Part shown: one piece after another, positions 16,612-26,853 of the stretch
Layout: each line of letters begins with the position of its first letter
Position numbering within the stretch: position 1 is the stretch's first letter
NCBI GenBank assembly: GCA_012798315.1
Contig: JAAZNL010000016.1
Location: forward strand, 1 to 52,403
Length of the DNA: 52,403 bases
From: a candidate division WWE3 bacterium
GTDB lineage: Bacteria > Patescibacteriota > WWE3 > UBA101185 > UBA10185
Direction of reading: 5' to 3'
The notes under the pieces: model-generated
Database searches by the model: none
What the model was told of the DNA's origin: nothing
What the model saw: the letters and a program-made list of their open reading frames with translations, nothing else
Made by a program: the position numbers and the translations under genes

Positions 16612-17031
16612 CTATTCCTGGCCAGTCTCTTCCGTTGTTGCGGTAGATTCTTCTGCAACAACTTCTTTTGTAGATGACACTTTAACTTTACCTTCTTTTA
16701 TTCTCATGGCTTCACGGCCTTTTTTCTCACGAAGGTAGTAAAGTTTAGCTCTTCTGACATCGCCTGTTTTTACCAGTTCAATCTTTTCTATATTAGGAGA
16801 AAACAAAGGAAAAATTCTCTCAACAGCAACGTTATCCGCACCAATTCTTCTGACAGTAAAACTCTTAGAGGTACCGGAACCCTTTCTGGATAGTACGATA
16901 CCTTCATATGGTTGAATTCTGGCCTTGTCGCCTTCAATAATCTTGTAGTGAACACGTACTGTGTCACCTGCCCTAAAATCAGGGTATGTACTCGGATCAG
17001 ATGTTATTAGTTTTACTTCTTTTTCTGCCAT
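16612..17031 (-). CDS. rplS: 50S ribosomal protein L19
   Basis: The 139-residue product has the L19 core: [15 protein letters not shown], then [33 protein letters not shown] and RAKLYYLR. The last ~20 residues are a Ser/Thr/Glu-rich tail beyond the usual ~115-residue length. L19 sits at the 30S-50S interface. GATAAT lies 12 nt upstream of the ATG. The usual trmD/rpsP neighbours are absent. Confidence 0.97.
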   Translation of the reverse strand: MAEKEVKLITSDPSTYPDFRAGDTVRVHYKIIEGDKARIQPYEGIVLSRKGSGTSKSFTVRRIGADNVAVERIFPLFSPNIEKIELVKTGDVRRAKLYYLREKKGREAMRIKEGKVKVSSTKEVVAEESTATTEETGQE

Positions 17032-17073
17032 AAGCTATGCTAGATTATCAAATAAATGCCTAAAATACAACCC

Positions 17074-19173
17074 CTAGCCTTGAACTGCCGCCTTTTCCAA
17101 GATATGAACTTTTAAACCCTTGGCATCGGCAGTCACCCGAACTTCTGCGCCTTCGGTTAAATCTCCATTTATTAGCTTCTCTGACAATAAATTGTCCAAT
17201 TCCTTTTGTATCAGCCTTCGCAGTGGGCGGGCTCCGTAGTCATCGTTATAACCGTGTTCTGCAAAATATTTAATAGCTTTTTCATCAACGACCAACTGTA
17301 CATTTTGCTCCAGCAGAAGTTTTTCGGTCTTTTTTATCATTCTTCGGCTGATCTCCGCAATATCATCGTGTGTTAAGGTCGAAAAAATGATGATATCGTC
17401 TATTCTGTTTAAAAATTCCGGTCTAAAAGCGTCGCGTAATAGACTGAATACTTTTTTCTCAAATTCTGTCTTATTCTGCTCAACGGTTTTTGCGTTTTTA
17501 TCGGTATCAAAGCCAATACTCGGACGTCGCAAAAACTCTGATCCCACGTTGGATGTTAATATCATTATAGTGTTTTTAAAGTCAACGGTACGACCCTTGC
17601 TGTCGGTCAAACGCCCGTCTTCCATAATTTGCAATAATGCATTAAATGTGTCCGGATGCGCTTTTTCTACTTCATCCAGTAGTATTACCGAAAACGGTTT
17701 TCGTCTTACTATTTCCGTTAAATTGCCGCCTTGGTCGTAACCGACATATCCGGGGGGCGCTCCGATCATTTTGCTTACCGAATGTTTTTCCATGTATTCA
17801 CTCATGTCCAATCTGACAATCATATCTTCATCACCATAGAGTGCCTCCGCGAGCGCCTTGGCTAATTCCGTCTTACCTACACCTGTAGGGCCTAAGAACA
17901 GAAAAGTTCCTATTGGTCTTTTCGGATCCTTCAACCCTGCCCTTGAGCGTCTTATAGCTTCAGCTAATGACTTAATCGCCGCAGTCTGTCCGACTATTCT
18001 CTCCTTAAGTTTTTCTTCAAGATGCAGTAAACGGTCCCGCTCTTCAACATTTAGTTTATCAAGAGGTATGCCTGTAGATCTGGATACCACTTTAATTACA
18101 GCTTCTTCTGTGACATCAGGTATTTCTTCTAGCTTGGTTCTGGTCCAAATATCCAAAAGTTCGCCCTTAATTTTTTCTAGCTCAGCAATACGTATTTCAA
18201 CACCTTTAAGTTCATCCGGTTGTAAATTTGTTCGCGCTCTTTCTTTTAGTGATGCCAATTCCTCTTCTACGGTTTTTAAGTTTTCCGGTTCTTTAACCTG
18301 CGATAACCTAACAAGTGCTGATGCTTCGTCTATAATGTCTATCGCCTTGTCAGGTAAAAATCTATCGCTAATGTATCGATCGCTCATTTTAACCGCGTTA
18401 AGTATTGCTTCGTCTGTTATTCGTACATGATGATGCTTTTCATATCTTTCACGAAGTCCCTTAATTATTTCAACCGTTTCCTCAGAAGTGGGCTCATTAA
18501 CCATAATCGGCTGAAATCGTCTTTCGAGAGCTGCGTCTTTCTCAATATATTTCCTGTATTCATCGATTGTAGTTGCACCGACCATTTGCATTTCACCCCT
18601 GGCCAAAGCCGGTTTTAAAATATTGGCGGCATCCATAGAACCCTCAGCTGAACCCGCACCGACTACAGTATGCAGTTCATCTATAAACATAATAATTTGT
18701 CCGGAAGATCCGATTACCTCTGTAAGAATATCTTTTAAACGACCTTCAAACATTCCTCTATGAGATGTACCGGCAATAACAGATGCTAAATCCAAAGCAA
18801 AAACGCGTTTACCCCGCAATGGCTCAGGAACCTGGCCGGCAATGATTTTCTGGGCCAATCCTTCAACAATCGCTGTTTTACCAACTCCGGGATCTCCAAT
18901 TAAAACAGGATTATTTTTTGTTCTTCTGGAAAGAATATGAATCACACGTTCAATCTCGTTTTTTCGGCCGATTACCGGATCAAGCTTACCTTCGCGAGCC
19001 ATTTGGGTTAAATCCCGGCCGAATTTATCAAGTTTACTTGCACTGTTAGTTGTTTCTTTCATAATCTCGTTGTAACAAACCTCACACAAGGCCATGTATA
19101 TTTGTTTGCCTTCAACAATTCTATTTATAGGAATTTTCGCGGGACGTTGTCCGCATCTATGACACAAAACCAT
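17074..19173 (-). CDS. ClpE-like AAA+ ATPase with N-terminal zinc ribbon
   Basis: The 699-residue protein has two AAA+ modules with Walker A sequences GDPGVGKTA and GPTGVGKTE, and a ClpC-type middle region. Instead of the double Clp_N repeat it starts with CHRC...CEVC (C4, C7, C30, C33), the zinc ribbon typical of ClpE. A UVR-like middle coiled coil is present around residues 280-320. It should unfold substrates for ClpP or act as a disaggregase. The -10 TAAAAT ends 6 nt before the ATG, so the mRNA is leaderless. No ClpP gene is in the window. Confidence 0.92.
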   Translation of the reverse strand: MVLCHRCGQRPAKIPINRIVEGKQIYMALCEVCYNEIMKETTNSASKLDKFGRDLTQMAREGKLDPVIGRKNEIERVIHILSRRTKNNPVLIGDPGVGKTAIVEGLAQKIIAGQVPEPLRGKRVFALDLASVIAGTSHRGMFEGRLKDILTEVIGSSGQIIMFIDELHTVVGAGSAEGSMDAANILKPALARGEMQMVGATTIDEYRKYIEKDAALERRFQPIMVNEPTSEETVEIIKGLRERYEKHHHVRITDEAILNAVKMSDRYISDRFLPDKAIDIIDEASALVRLSQVKEPENLKTVEEELASLKERARTNLQPDELKGVEIRIAELEKIKGELLDIWTRTKLEEIPDVTEEAVIKVVSRSTGIPLDKLNVEERDRLLHLEEKLKERIVGQTAAIKSLAEAIRRSRAGLKDPKRPIGTFLFLGPTGVGKTELAKALAEALYGDEDMIVRLDMSEYMEKHSVSKMIGAPPGYVGYDQGGNLTEIVRRKPFSVILLDEVEKAHPDTFNALLQIMEDGRLTDSKGRTVDFKNTIMILTSNVGSEFLRRPSIGFDTDKNAKTVEQNKTEFEKKVFSLLRDAFRPEFLNRIDDIIIFSTLTHDDIAEISRRMIKKTEKLLLEQNVQLVVDEKAIKYFAEHGYNDDYGARPLRRLIQKELDNLLSEKLINGDLTEGAEVRVTADAKGLKVHILEKAAVQG

Positions 19174-19179
19174 ATTGAG

Positions 19180-19185
19180 ATTTTA
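19180..19185 (-). promoter_or_regulatory. Leaderless promoter of the ClpE-like gene
   Basis: -10 TAAAAT ends exactly 6 nt before the ATG; TTGCAA lies 16 bp upstream of it. Confidence 0.65.
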
Positions 19186-19245
19186 ACAGATCTATCACTT
19201 ATTGCAATAGAGTGATAATGCCTAGATCACAATAACACGTTAAAA

Positions 19246-21093
19246 TTAGTGTTCCCAAACATCTCCGATAAACGGATCTGATATAACTTTTACGTTTTTA
19301 ATAAAAAGCTGAGCTGCGCGTATCATTTGATCTGATTGAATTTTGGACCATTCCTCGGCCTGATCTTCCCTCACTTCCGTAACAATTTCGTCATGTACCG
19401 TATGTGTAATTGATCCGTCTATATGTTCGCTTTTTAGTTTTTCATTTATATAGACTAAGGCATATTTAACAGCGTCAGCGTTGGTGCCTTGAATCGGGTG
19501 GTTCTTTGCTTCGCGTTCTATGGAAGATACTTTTTTTCTAAATTCCGGATCGTCATTTTGTGGTTTATCGTACCAGCGTTTTCGCCCGGCAGGAGTCATA
19601 CTCCACCCATTTCTAACAGCAGTTTTTGCTGTTTTGTCTAAAAATTCTCTAACACTAGGATAACTCGCAAAATATTTGTTCATGTAATCTTCCGCTTCTT
19701 CCTTACTAACAGGTTTACCGGTTTCCATGTACAGTCGATTGGCCAGTCCCATAGGACCCATTCCGTACATTAATCCAAAACCGATTGGCTTTGCAATTTG
19801 GCGTAAATCCGGATATTTCTTTTTAAAATCAGGAGTATATTCTTTGCCAAACATTAACGAAGCTGTATACGAGTGTATATCAAGTCCTTCATTCAGTGCG
19901 TTAACCATCTTTACGTCTTTAGAAAGCTCTGCCAAAATTCTCATTTCGAACGCGGAGTAGTCCGCAACAACCAGTTTGTATCCATGTTTGGGGTTTATAC
20001 ATTGTCTGAAAGGAGCTTCTTCTGAATTACGTGGAATTTGTTGTAGGTTCGGATTGTTGCATGAAAATCTTCCTGTGGCAGTACCCATTTGGTTAAATTC
20101 CGGATGCACACGGCCTGTTACTTTATTTATTTTTTCTAACAGCGTGTCTCCGAATGCCGAAACTAATTTTTCATACTGACGGTAATCCCTAAGCATTTTT
20201 GCGACGGGGTGAGTACAACCTGATAAAATAGCATCACCGGTTGAAGGCAGGTCCAATCCCAATCTTTTGTTAAACAACTCTAATAACTGCACGTTGCTAT
20301 TTATATTTATAAAATCGCTGGAATTACCAAAAAGGTCTATTGCTGTTGCTCCGTAATAAGGTTTAATTGCTTCCTGGAATTCCTTAGCGTATTTTTCTCT
20401 CTTTTCCTTAAGACGGGAAATTATGTCGCGCCATTTTTCCTGATTTAAATAAATTCCGGTAAGTTCCATATCGCCTACTACGCGTGTAACCGCAAACTCT
20501 AATTTTCCAATGTTTATTAGATTTTCTTTTTTCAGTTTTTCAAGTTGTTTCTCAAAAATTGGAAACATTATTAAAGTATCAAGGGCGGCGTATTTTAACT
20601 GTGTCTCACTGAACTGAGTTTTAGAATTTGCAACCGCGAATGTCTTCCGGGTATCTTTCTCCATTGTTAAACCCAAGTATGCACTAGCTAAATCTTTTAG
20701 CGCGTAATAAGCTTTTCCAAGACCCGAATTTAGGATTGCTTCAGCTAACATTGTGTCAAAAATATTATCAACGGCAATTCCTGTGTGTACTTTAATAAAT
20801 TTGTAATCAAACTTTCCATTATGCAATATTTTTATTCTGTCCTTACTTTCTAGAAATTCCTTTAATCTGGGAAAATTCTTCATATCAATGCTTCTGGCAT
20901 CAAAAATATAAGATATTGACGGTGTGCTTACCTGGATCATTAACAAAATACCGGAATATGGGTCTAAGCTTGTAGATTCAACGTCAACTCCTACGACTTT
21001 TTCTTTTTCCAGCGCGTCCAACGCATTATTAGCCTCTTCTAAGGTCGTAACATATACAAATTTCGGGTTTTCAGGATCAAATTTAAACTCCAT
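19246..21093 (-). CDS. polA: DNA polymerase I lacking the 5'-3' nuclease domain
   Basis: The 615-residue protein begins directly with the 3'-5' exonuclease-like domain (VVGVDVESTSLDP with the D-x-E pair; YAALDTLIMF with the exo III Asp). The polymerase domain follows: DYSAFEMRILAELS (motif A), RQIAKPIGFGLMYG (motif B) and VHDEIV (motif C). Compared with ~900-residue PolA, the flap-endonuclease domain is missing, so RNA primer removal would need a separate nuclease. TATAAT ends 6 nt before the ATG (leaderless). This Klenow-like form replicates or repairs short gaps. Confidence 0.95.
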   Translation of the reverse strand: MEFKFDPENPKFVYVTTLEEANNALDALEKEKVVGVDVESTSLDPYSGILLMIQVSTPSISYIFDARSIDMKNFPRLKEFLESKDRIKILHNGKFDYKFIKVHTGIAVDNIFDTMLAEAILNSGLGKAYYALKDLASAYLGLTMEKDTRKTFAVANSKTQFSETQLKYAALDTLIMFPIFEKQLEKLKKENLINIGKLEFAVTRVVGDMELTGIYLNQEKWRDIISRLKEKREKYAKEFQEAIKPYYGATAIDLFGNSSDFININSNVQLLELFNKRLGLDLPSTGDAILSGCTHPVAKMLRDYRQYEKLVSAFGDTLLEKINKVTGRVHPEFNQMGTATGRFSCNNPNLQQIPRNSEEAPFRQCINPKHGYKLVVADYSAFEMRILAELSKDVKMVNALNEGLDIHSYTASLMFGKEYTPDFKKKYPDLRQIAKPIGFGLMYGMGPMGLANRLYMETGKPVSKEEAEDYMNKYFASYPSVREFLDKTAKTAVRNGWSMTPAGRKRWYDKPQNDDPEFRKKVSSIEREAKNHPIQGTNADAVKYALVYINEKLKSEHIDGSITHTVHDEIVTEVREDQAEEWSKIQSDQMIRAAQLFIKNVKVISDPFIGDVWEH

Positions 21094-21099
21094 AAAATT

Positions 21100-21105
21100 A
21101 TTATA
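21100..21105 (-). promoter_or_regulatory. Leaderless promoter of polA
   Basis: -10 TATAAT ends exactly 6 nt before the ATG. Confidence 0.6.
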
Positions 21106-21150
21106 GGTGGTCTTCCTATTTTAAAAAGCTATTTTCGTGTGGATATTAAA

Positions 21151-22467
21151 TTAACTTTGCAATAACTCGGTTAATATTTTTCTAGCCACTTCCGCCTCTG
21201 CCTTACCTTTAGACTCTCTCATTATCATACCTACTAAAAATTCCACTGACGCGGTACTCCCGTTTTTATAATCTTCGACAGCTTTAATGTTTTTTAAAAT
21301 TGCAGATTTAGCAAATTCTTTTATTTTTTCCGGGTCAGTAATTTTATCGTCTTCAGATTTTAGTTTTGAAATAAATTCTTCAACGGATAAACTCTGATAT
21401 TCCTTTTTGTTTACTAAAGTGTTTGCCGCTTTTTCAGCGGTTACACCTGAGTTAATAATCGAATCAAGTTTTTTACTCGTTTCTGGGCCAAAAGCAAAAA
21501 CCACAGCATTTGCCGTTTTCATCGGTATACCTAATTTCGTATAACGGGCGACAACTTCCTCTGGCAACTCCACCATTCTTGATTTTAATTTTTCAATATG
21601 TGCGTCATCAAAAACCATCGGCGGGATATCCGGTTCGGGAAAATATCTGTAATCATGCGCTTCTTCCTTATCGCGTTGAGGTACGGTTTTGGCGGTAGCT
21701 TCGTTATATCCTCGATTCTCTTGTTTTACAATTCCGCCTCCGTTTATTATTTCCGTCTGTCTTTCAATTTCGGCTAAAACGGCCTTTTCCATAAATCGAA
21801 ATGAATTAATATTTTTAATTTCGACTTTATATTTTGGTAGTTCTCCCCGTTTTTCCATTTCGGGAGTACGTAAAGAGATATTGGCTTCTAAACGCATTTG
21901 GCCTTTTTCCATATCAACGTCTCCGATGCCTAGAAACCTTACTGTGGTTTGTACTTTTTTACAAAATTCGGCAGCATCTTCCACAGAATTAAATACCGGT
22001 TTTGTAACAATTTCCACTAAAGGCATACCGGACTTATTAAAGTCAATTAGTGTTTTTCCACCTTGATGAAAAGATTTTGCTGTATCTTCTTCTAAATGGA
22101 TACGCTCAATTTCCATTTTTTTGCCATTGTCCAATTCTATCCAACCTCCTATGCAAAAAGGCTCTTTATATTGGCTTATTTGGTAACCTTTTGCTAAATC
22201 GGGATAAAAGTAATGTTTTCTATCGAATTTTGAGTTTTTGTTTAATTCACAATGAAGGGCAAGACCTAATAATTGTGCCTTTTCTATAGCATCATAATTA
22301 GGAACCGGTAAAGCACCCGGCAATCCCAAACATACCGGACACGTGTGAGTATTTGGCGAAGCATCATAAATGTCAGCCGGGCAGCGACAAAACATTTTAT
22401 TATTCGTTCTAAGATGCAGATGTATTTCCAGTCCTAAAACCAGTTTTAAATCATTTGAAGTGGACAT
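21151..22467 (-). CDS. gatB: Asp-tRNA(Asn)/Glu-tRNA(Gln) amidotransferase subunit B
   Basis: The 438-residue product contains the GatB cradle: LVLGLEIHLHLRTNNKMFC, CPVCLGLPGALP, DLAKGYQISQY and ADIYDASPNTHTCPVC. The zinc cysteines are visible. A helical/YqeY-like tail domain follows. It is somewhat shorter than the ~475-residue average. GatB binds the mischarged tRNA and activates it by phosphorylation for transamidation with ammonia from GatA. A TATACT -10 lies 17 nt upstream, so it may be transcribed apart from gatCA. It is the last gene of the gat cluster. Confidence 0.96.
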   Translation of the reverse strand: MSTSNDLKLVLGLEIHLHLRTNNKMFCRCPADIYDASPNTHTCPVCLGLPGALPVPNYDAIEKAQLLGLALHCELNKNSKFDRKHYFYPDLAKGYQISQYKEPFCIGGWIELDNGKKMEIERIHLEEDTAKSFHQGGKTLIDFNKSGMPLVEIVTKPVFNSVEDAAEFCKKVQTTVRFLGIGDVDMEKGQMRLEANISLRTPEMEKRGELPKYKVEIKNINSFRFMEKAVLAEIERQTEIINGGGIVKQENRGYNEATAKTVPQRDKEEAHDYRYFPEPDIPPMVFDDAHIEKLKSRMVELPEEVVARYTKLGIPMKTANAVVFAFGPETSKKLDSIINSGVTAEKAANTLVNKKEYQSLSVEEFISKLKSEDDKITDPEKIKEFAKSAILKNIKAVEDYKNGSTASVEFLVGMIMRESKGKAEAEVARKILTELLQS

Positions 22468-22498
22468 ATCTTTTTTCCCGAATGAAGTATAGCACGCT

Positions 22499-22897
22499 TT
22501 AAGGCATGCGCACCCGGAGACGGGTTAACGCCGTTTTAAGCGTGGCGATAGCATCCCCTACCACATAATAAGGCGGGTCGTAGTCACTTTCGTGAACTAA
22601 ATTATTACGTATTTTGTGAGCTTCCCAAATTTTTCCGTATGTATCTTTATCAAAATATGTTTTAGCGTTTTTTAAACGCTCCCCCATTGATTCGCCGGAA
22701 ACCATATCTTTTAAAGCGGCATCAAATGTACGGTCTGCAATTATTAATGCTTGCCTCAAAGAAGACGGCTGTCTGGTAGCGAGCAATCCGGAAATTTTTT
22801 CCCAATCGGATACTATTTTACGTTCGGTCTTGATGGTAACAAAACCCCCGTCACCGGAACCAAAAGAAAATAAGTCAAAGAAATTAAACAAACCCAT
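22499..22897 (-). CDS. Uncharacterised HEPN-like helical protein in the gat cluster
   Basis: The 132-residue protein starts with a Phe/Gly-rich segment (MGLFNFFDLFSFGSG) that may associate with the membrane, followed by helices. The C-terminal half contains RNNLVH, matching the Rx4H signature of HEPN domains, whose members are often RNases or nucleotide-binding helical proteins. No antitoxin-like partner is adjacent; the neighbours are gatB and a 64-residue membrane protein, with one base separating the latter. Whether the motif is catalytic is unknown; the context suggests a housekeeping role rather than a toxin. Confidence 0.6.
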   Translation of the reverse strand: MGLFNFFDLFSFGSGDGGFVTIKTERKIVSDWEKISGLLATRQPSSLRQALIIADRTFDAALKDMVSGESMGERLKNAKTYFDKDTYGKIWEAHKIRNNLVHESDYDPPYYVVGDAIATLKTALTRLRVRMP

Positions 22898-22898
22898 A

Positions 22899-23093
22899 TT
22901 AATGTATAAATATCCTTTTACTCACGTAAAAGAGAACGCCCATTGAAATCCCATGCACCACGACTTTAGCAAAAGTAGGCACTTCCTCAATCGGACGCTG
23001 CAATACAAAGGATAAAAACCAATTTCCCAGGAGAATTGCGGCTACCAAAAAGCTGGTAAATATAATTATGTTAATAATACCTTTACTGTTCAT
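22899..23093 (-). CDS. Small two-helix membrane protein
   Basis: The 64-residue product has two hydrophobic segments (about residues 5-28 and 41-60) with a short loop between. It shares one base with the stop of gatA upstream and ends one base before the HEPN-like gene, so it belongs to the gat transcription unit. The function is unknown; it could anchor the HEPN-like neighbour at the membrane. Confidence 0.55.
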   Translation of the reverse strand: MNSKGIINIIIFTSFLVAAILLGNWFLSFVLQRPIEEVPTFAKVVVHGISMGVLFYVSKRIFIH

Positions 23094-24520
23094 TATTTAA
23101 GTTCCGCTTTTACTTTATGATAATTTGTTACTTGTTGAAACCTATTTGCCGCTCTTAGAATTTTAGTCTCCTCAAACATGTTAGCCATAATTTGAAGTCC
23201 TACAGGCATTCCACCGCTTAACCCGCACGGAATTGAGATACCGTTAATTCCGGCAATACTGCTTGGTTCGGCAAGTACGTCCATAAGTTCTCCAAACATT
23301 GGGGACTTGTCACTTTCACCAAGATCCATTGCTACACACGGCATAGTAGGTCCTACTATTAAATCTACATCATTAAACGCTTTTTTAAAATCATTTACTA
23401 TTTCTGTACGTACTTTTTGAGCCTTTGCATAGTATTGATCATAATAACCGGCACTTAAAGCGTAAGCGCCTAGCATCATTCTCTTTTTAGCTTCGAAGCC
23501 AAAGTTTGTCCTGTCATTTCCGTATCTGATTCCATCTAGCCTGGCCAAATTAGAAGAAACCTCCGATCGTTGTAAAATTGTGTAAACCGCAATGGAGTAT
23601 TTCGGACTCAAAAGATCCATATCTACAATTTGCGCGCCCAGTTCTTTAAATGTTTCTATTGCTTCCTCGGTTCGTTCTCTGACTCCGGACTCCAGTTCAA
23701 TTTCAAAATAAGATCTTGGCTTTCCAATCCGAACTCCTTTTAAGTCTCCCTGTTGCATAAGTTTATAATAGTCATCCGTTGGCAAGGGTGAACTTGTCGC
23801 ATCAAAAGGATCTTTTCCAGCGATTATGTTTAAAATATAACCCGCGTCTAAAGCATTTTTTACCAGCGGCCCAGGTGAATCTGTAGATGACGCCATGGCT
23901 ATGAGCCCATAACGGCTTACTCTTCCGTAAGTCGGCTTAATCCCGGTTATTCCGCACCATGCCGCAGGGCCTCTGATACTCCCGGCTGTCTCACTTCCTG
24001 TAGCAAAAATGCACATATCTGCTGCTACCGCGGCGGCAGAACCTCCGGACGAACCACCGGGTACTTTTTTATAATTCCAGGGATTTGTTGTTTTAAAAAA
24101 ATCCGAAGTTTCAGTAGATGAGCCGTGGGCAAATGCGTCCATATTAGTCTTTCCCAACAATATAGCTCCTGCATCTTTAAGACGCTTCGTTACTGTAGAC
24201 TCGTATGGAGGAATATATCCTTTTAGAACGTTTGAACTCGCTGTGGTTTGAACTCCTTCGGTATTGTAATTATCTTTACAGGCATAAGGAATTCCTAACA
24301 GAGGGAATTCGCTAAAAGCATCGGCTCCTTTTTCTGCGAGTATTTGGTCCGCTTTTTTAGCTGATTCCAAAGCACTTTCTTTGGTTAACGTTACAAACGC
24401 TTTAATTTTGGAATCATACTTATCTATTTGCGTATAACATGAGTTAACCAGATCAACACTGGAAAACTTTTTTGTTTTAAGGCCCTCTATTGCTTCTAAA
24501 ATAGTTAAAGTGTTTATCAT
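23093..24520 (-). CDS. gatA: Asp-tRNA(Asn)/Glu-tRNA(Gln) amidotransferase subunit A
   Basis: The 475-residue amidase has the amidase signature GGSSGGSAAAVAADM and the catalytic Lys segment IPYACKDNYNT. The Ser-cisSer-Lys triad is intact. GatA releases ammonia from glutamine and channels it to GatB. The gene follows gatC by ten bases. Its length matches the family. Confidence 0.97.
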   Translation of the reverse strand: MINTLTILEAIEGLKTKKFSSVDLVNSCYTQIDKYDSKIKAFVTLTKESALESAKKADQILAEKGADAFSEFPLLGIPYACKDNYNTEGVQTTASSNVLKGYIPPYESTVTKRLKDAGAILLGKTNMDAFAHGSSTETSDFFKTTNPWNYKKVPGGSSGGSAAAVAADMCIFATGSETAGSIRGPAAWCGITGIKPTYGRVSRYGLIAMASSTDSPGPLVKNALDAGYILNIIAGKDPFDATSSPLPTDDYYKLMQQGDLKGVRIGKPRSYFEIELESGVRERTEEAIETFKELGAQIVDMDLLSPKYSIAVYTILQRSEVSSNLARLDGIRYGNDRTNFGFEAKKRMMLGAYALSAGYYDQYYAKAQKVRTEIVNDFKKAFNDVDLIVGPTMPCVAMDLGESDKSPMFGELMDVLAEPSSIAGINGISIPCGLSGGMPVGLQIMANMFEETKILRAANRFQQVTNYHKVKAELK

Positions 24521-24529
24521 AGAGTAAAT

Positions 24530-24829
24530 CTAACGGTCAAACACCGCGTCTGTAACAAAAAGGTCATTTAACTTTACTTTTGCGTTCGATAAAGCTTTTT
24601 CTTGAGATAAGGTTCCCGAAGGTTCGCTTTCCTTTTGGAAAACATTCGTTAGGCCGGTAACTTGATATGTGGGAGGTAGCGAAGCTAAATCCAACTCATT
24701 TAAAACTTCTATGCTTTTAAGGGTGTCGTTAAACATTTCAGCCAATTTTTCTTCAACTCCGCTAACATCGAGTTTGCACAATTTGGCTATTTTTTTAACT
24801 GTTTCTTGTGTGATAAGTTGTTCGGTCAT
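24530..24829 (-). CDS. gatC: Asp-tRNA(Asn)/Glu-tRNA(Gln) amidotransferase subunit C
   Basis: The 99-residue protein has the GatC pattern: VKKIAKLCKLDV near the N-terminus, LNDTLKSIEVLNELD in the middle, and a C-terminal DLFVTDAVF segment. GatC wraps around and stabilises GatA. It directly precedes gatA and follows htpX by 22 bases. Confidence 0.92.
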   Translation of the reverse strand: MTEQLITQETVKKIAKLCKLDVSGVEEKLAEMFNDTLKSIEVLNELDLASLPPTYQVTGLTNVFQKESEPSGTLSQEKALSNAKVKLNDLFVTDAVFDR

Positions 24830-24851
24830 CGTGGTAATAATAGCAGAGGCT

Positions 24852-25754
24852 TTACATGTTTTCTAGCCGTCTTATACGATCTTCAATTGGGGGATGCGTA
24901 TTAAACATATTCGCAAAAAATCCTGCGGCTTCGCCTCTGATCGGACTTTTTATATATAAATGGGCTGTAGCGCCGTTCGCCGCCTCTAAAATTTCGTTGT
25001 CGCCGGCAAGTTTTCTAAGGGCATTAGCCAAACCCAGGGGGTAGCGGGTTATTAAAGCGGCTGTTGAATCTGCCAAGTATTCACGATTCCGGCCGATGGC
25101 CAACTTTATTAGAGTAGCAATTAAAGGACTTAATAATATGAGAACAATACCGATTAAAAAGATGATTCCGGAGCCTTCGTTGTTGCTGTTGCTTCTTTTG
25201 CGACCGCCGCCGTATAAAGCGCCACGGGTGAACCAATCGCTTAATAATGTCACCGTTCCAACAAGAACAGACACAATGGACATAAGTAAAATGTCCTGAT
25301 TCCCAATATGAGACATTTCGTGTGCCACTACGCCTTCTAATTCACGTTTTTCCAAAGAAGATACGATACCGGTGGTAAACACAATAACACTGTGATCTTG
25401 GTCTCTTCCAGTAGCAAAAGCGTTCATTGCAGTATCATCTATTAAATAGACTCGCGGCATTTTTATACCGGAAGCTATGCTCATGTTCTGAACTAAGTTC
25501 AGCAAATCTCTATGGATTACTGGGTTAGCCTTAACAGCTCCTGATATAGACAAAACTATGCTATCGGAAAAATAATACGAAACAAAAGACGAAATGCCCG
25601 AAAAGATTAGGGCTATTCCCGTCATAAAATATCCGGATCCTTGAAAGTAATACTCGCCAATAAACCAACTAACTAAACATACTACAGCTGTAAAACCCAG
25701 CATAACTAAAAATGTTTCCTGTCTGTTTTTATCTATGTTTTGGTATATGGTCAT
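24852..25754 (-). CDS. htpX: M48 zinc metalloprotease HtpX
   Basis: The 300-residue product has two N-terminal membrane helices (about 15-35 and 41-62). The zinc motif HEMSH (H145-H149) follows, then two more hydrophobic segments, and REYLADSTAA provides the third ligand region. HtpX degrades damaged membrane proteins. The start overlaps the NUDIX gene stop by four bases (ATGA). A LemA gene lies two genes upstream, a common HtpX neighbour. Confidence 0.95.
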   Translation of the reverse strand: MTIYQNIDKNRQETFLVMLGFTAVVCLVSWFIGEYYFQGSGYFMTGIALIFSGISSFVSYYFSDSIVLSISGAVKANPVIHRDLLNLVQNMSIASGIKMPRVYLIDDTAMNAFATGRDQDHSVIVFTTGIVSSLEKRELEGVVAHEMSHIGNQDILLMSIVSVLVGTVTLLSDWFTRGALYGGGRKRSNSNNEGSGIIFLIGIVLILLSPLIATLIKLAIGRNREYLADSTAALITRYPLGLANALRKLAGDNEILEAANGATAHLYIKSPIRGEAAGFFANMFNTHPPIEDRIRRLENM

Positions 25755-26218
25755 GCTTTTTCTGTTTCATTTGGCAGCCAGCCATACTCCGAATAATATA
25801 TACCTGATCTAGCGTCCTCCCAACATTTTTTTACTGTTGGAATCAGGTTATCGGGTAAATTCTCCCATGAGAACCATTCCAGCTTATCGGACTTTTCCGG
25901 TTCGCATATTTTAGGTTCTCCAGTAAATGCTTTAACATAAAACACGTTATAGAAAAACTCATTTCCGGCAACCTTGGGTGAAATATGGAGTAAATGAATA
26001 AAATCCAAATCCTCTGTTTTTACCTGAATACCTATTTCTTCTTTTAACTCTCTGACCAAAGCTTCCCTAAGAGTTTCATTTCCATCGGAGTTCCCGCCAA
26101 CAAGAGAAAAATATCCATCCCTCCACCCTGTTTTAAATCTTCTTTGGAGCAGATATTTCCCATCTTTCTCAATAACCGCCAGCACCGCTATTCTAACGGA
26201 AAGTATATGGTTAGACAT
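25751..26218 (-). CDS. NUDIX hydrolase
   Basis: The 155-residue product carries a Nudix box with the GX5EX7REUXEEXGU spacing, starting at GGNSDGNE and ending RELKEEIGI. The fold and length suit a nucleoside-diphosphate-linked pyrophosphatase, possibly a MutT-like house-cleaning enzyme. The exact substrate is not readable. It lies between lemA and htpX and overlaps htpX by four bases. Confidence 0.88.
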   Translation of the reverse strand: MSNHILSVRIAVLAVIEKDGKYLLQRRFKTGWRDGYFSLVGGNSDGNETLREALVRELKEEIGIQVKTEDLDFIHLLHISPKVAGNEFFYNVFYVKAFTGEPKICEPEKSDKLEWFSWENLPDNLIPTVKKCWEDARSGIYYSEYGWLPNETEKA

Positions 26219-26231
26219 ATAGTGTTTAAAC

Positions 26232-26771
26232 TTAGAACTGAACTTTTACTGGAGCTCTCTCAGCCTCTTCGGCTTCGAAGAATTCCTCGGCCTTAAAACC
26301 AAAAACCCCTGCAATAAGATTGCCGGGAAACATTACCAGCTTTTCGTTGAACTGTCGTACTACACTATTGAAAAACTGTCTGGAGTAGGCGACTTTATCT
26401 TCAGTGTCACTCAATTCTTTTTGAAGGTTTATAAATCCTTCCTGAGCCTTAAGTTCGGGGTATGCTTCGGCTATCGCAAATAAGCTTTTTAATGCGCTCG
26501 AAAGCATTACATCTGCTTCACCAGCCTCTTTAGGAGTCTGAGCTCCCATTAATGCGGATCGGGCCTTTGTAACATTTTCAAATACTTCTTTTTCATGAGA
26601 TGCGTAACCTTTTACGGTTTCAACTAAATTAGGAATTAAATCTGTACGTCTTTTTAGCTGTACATCAATTTGACTCCAAGCTTCTTTAATTTTAACTTTT
26701 AGAGAAGCTAAACTGTTATAAAAACCTATAACAAACAGGGCGATCAGGCCCAAAATAATGGCAAACCACAT
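26232..26771 (-). CDS. lemA: LemA-family membrane protein
   Basis: The 179-residue protein has one N-terminal hydrophobic helix (about residues 2-20). The LemA core follows: [20 protein letters not shown], then ARSALMGA, and [17 protein letters not shown]. LemA proteins are membrane-anchored helical bundles of unclear function, often next to HtpX as here. GGAGG upstream of the ATG is a clear Shine-Dalgarno site, unusual among the core genes of this window. Confidence 0.93.
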   Translation of the reverse strand: MWFAIILGLIALFVIGFYNSLASLKVKIKEAWSQIDVQLKRRTDLIPNLVETVKGYASHEKEVFENVTKARSALMGAQTPKEAGEADVMLSSALKSLFAIAEAYPELKAQEGFINLQKELSDTEDKVAYSRQFFNSVVRQFNEKLVMFPGNLIAGVFGFKAEEFFEAEEAERAPVKVQF

Positions 26772-26853
26772 AAATCTAAACCTCCAATCACATAAATACT
26801 AAATTTATACTATCAATTTATTACTGTTTAGACAAAGTTGCAACGTAATACGG

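Noticed and set aside
17387-18618. Plus-strand ORFs of 117, 190 and 63 residues
   Set aside because: They lie entirely antisense to the ClpE-like gene and show low-complexity Ser/Leu composition typical of shadows.
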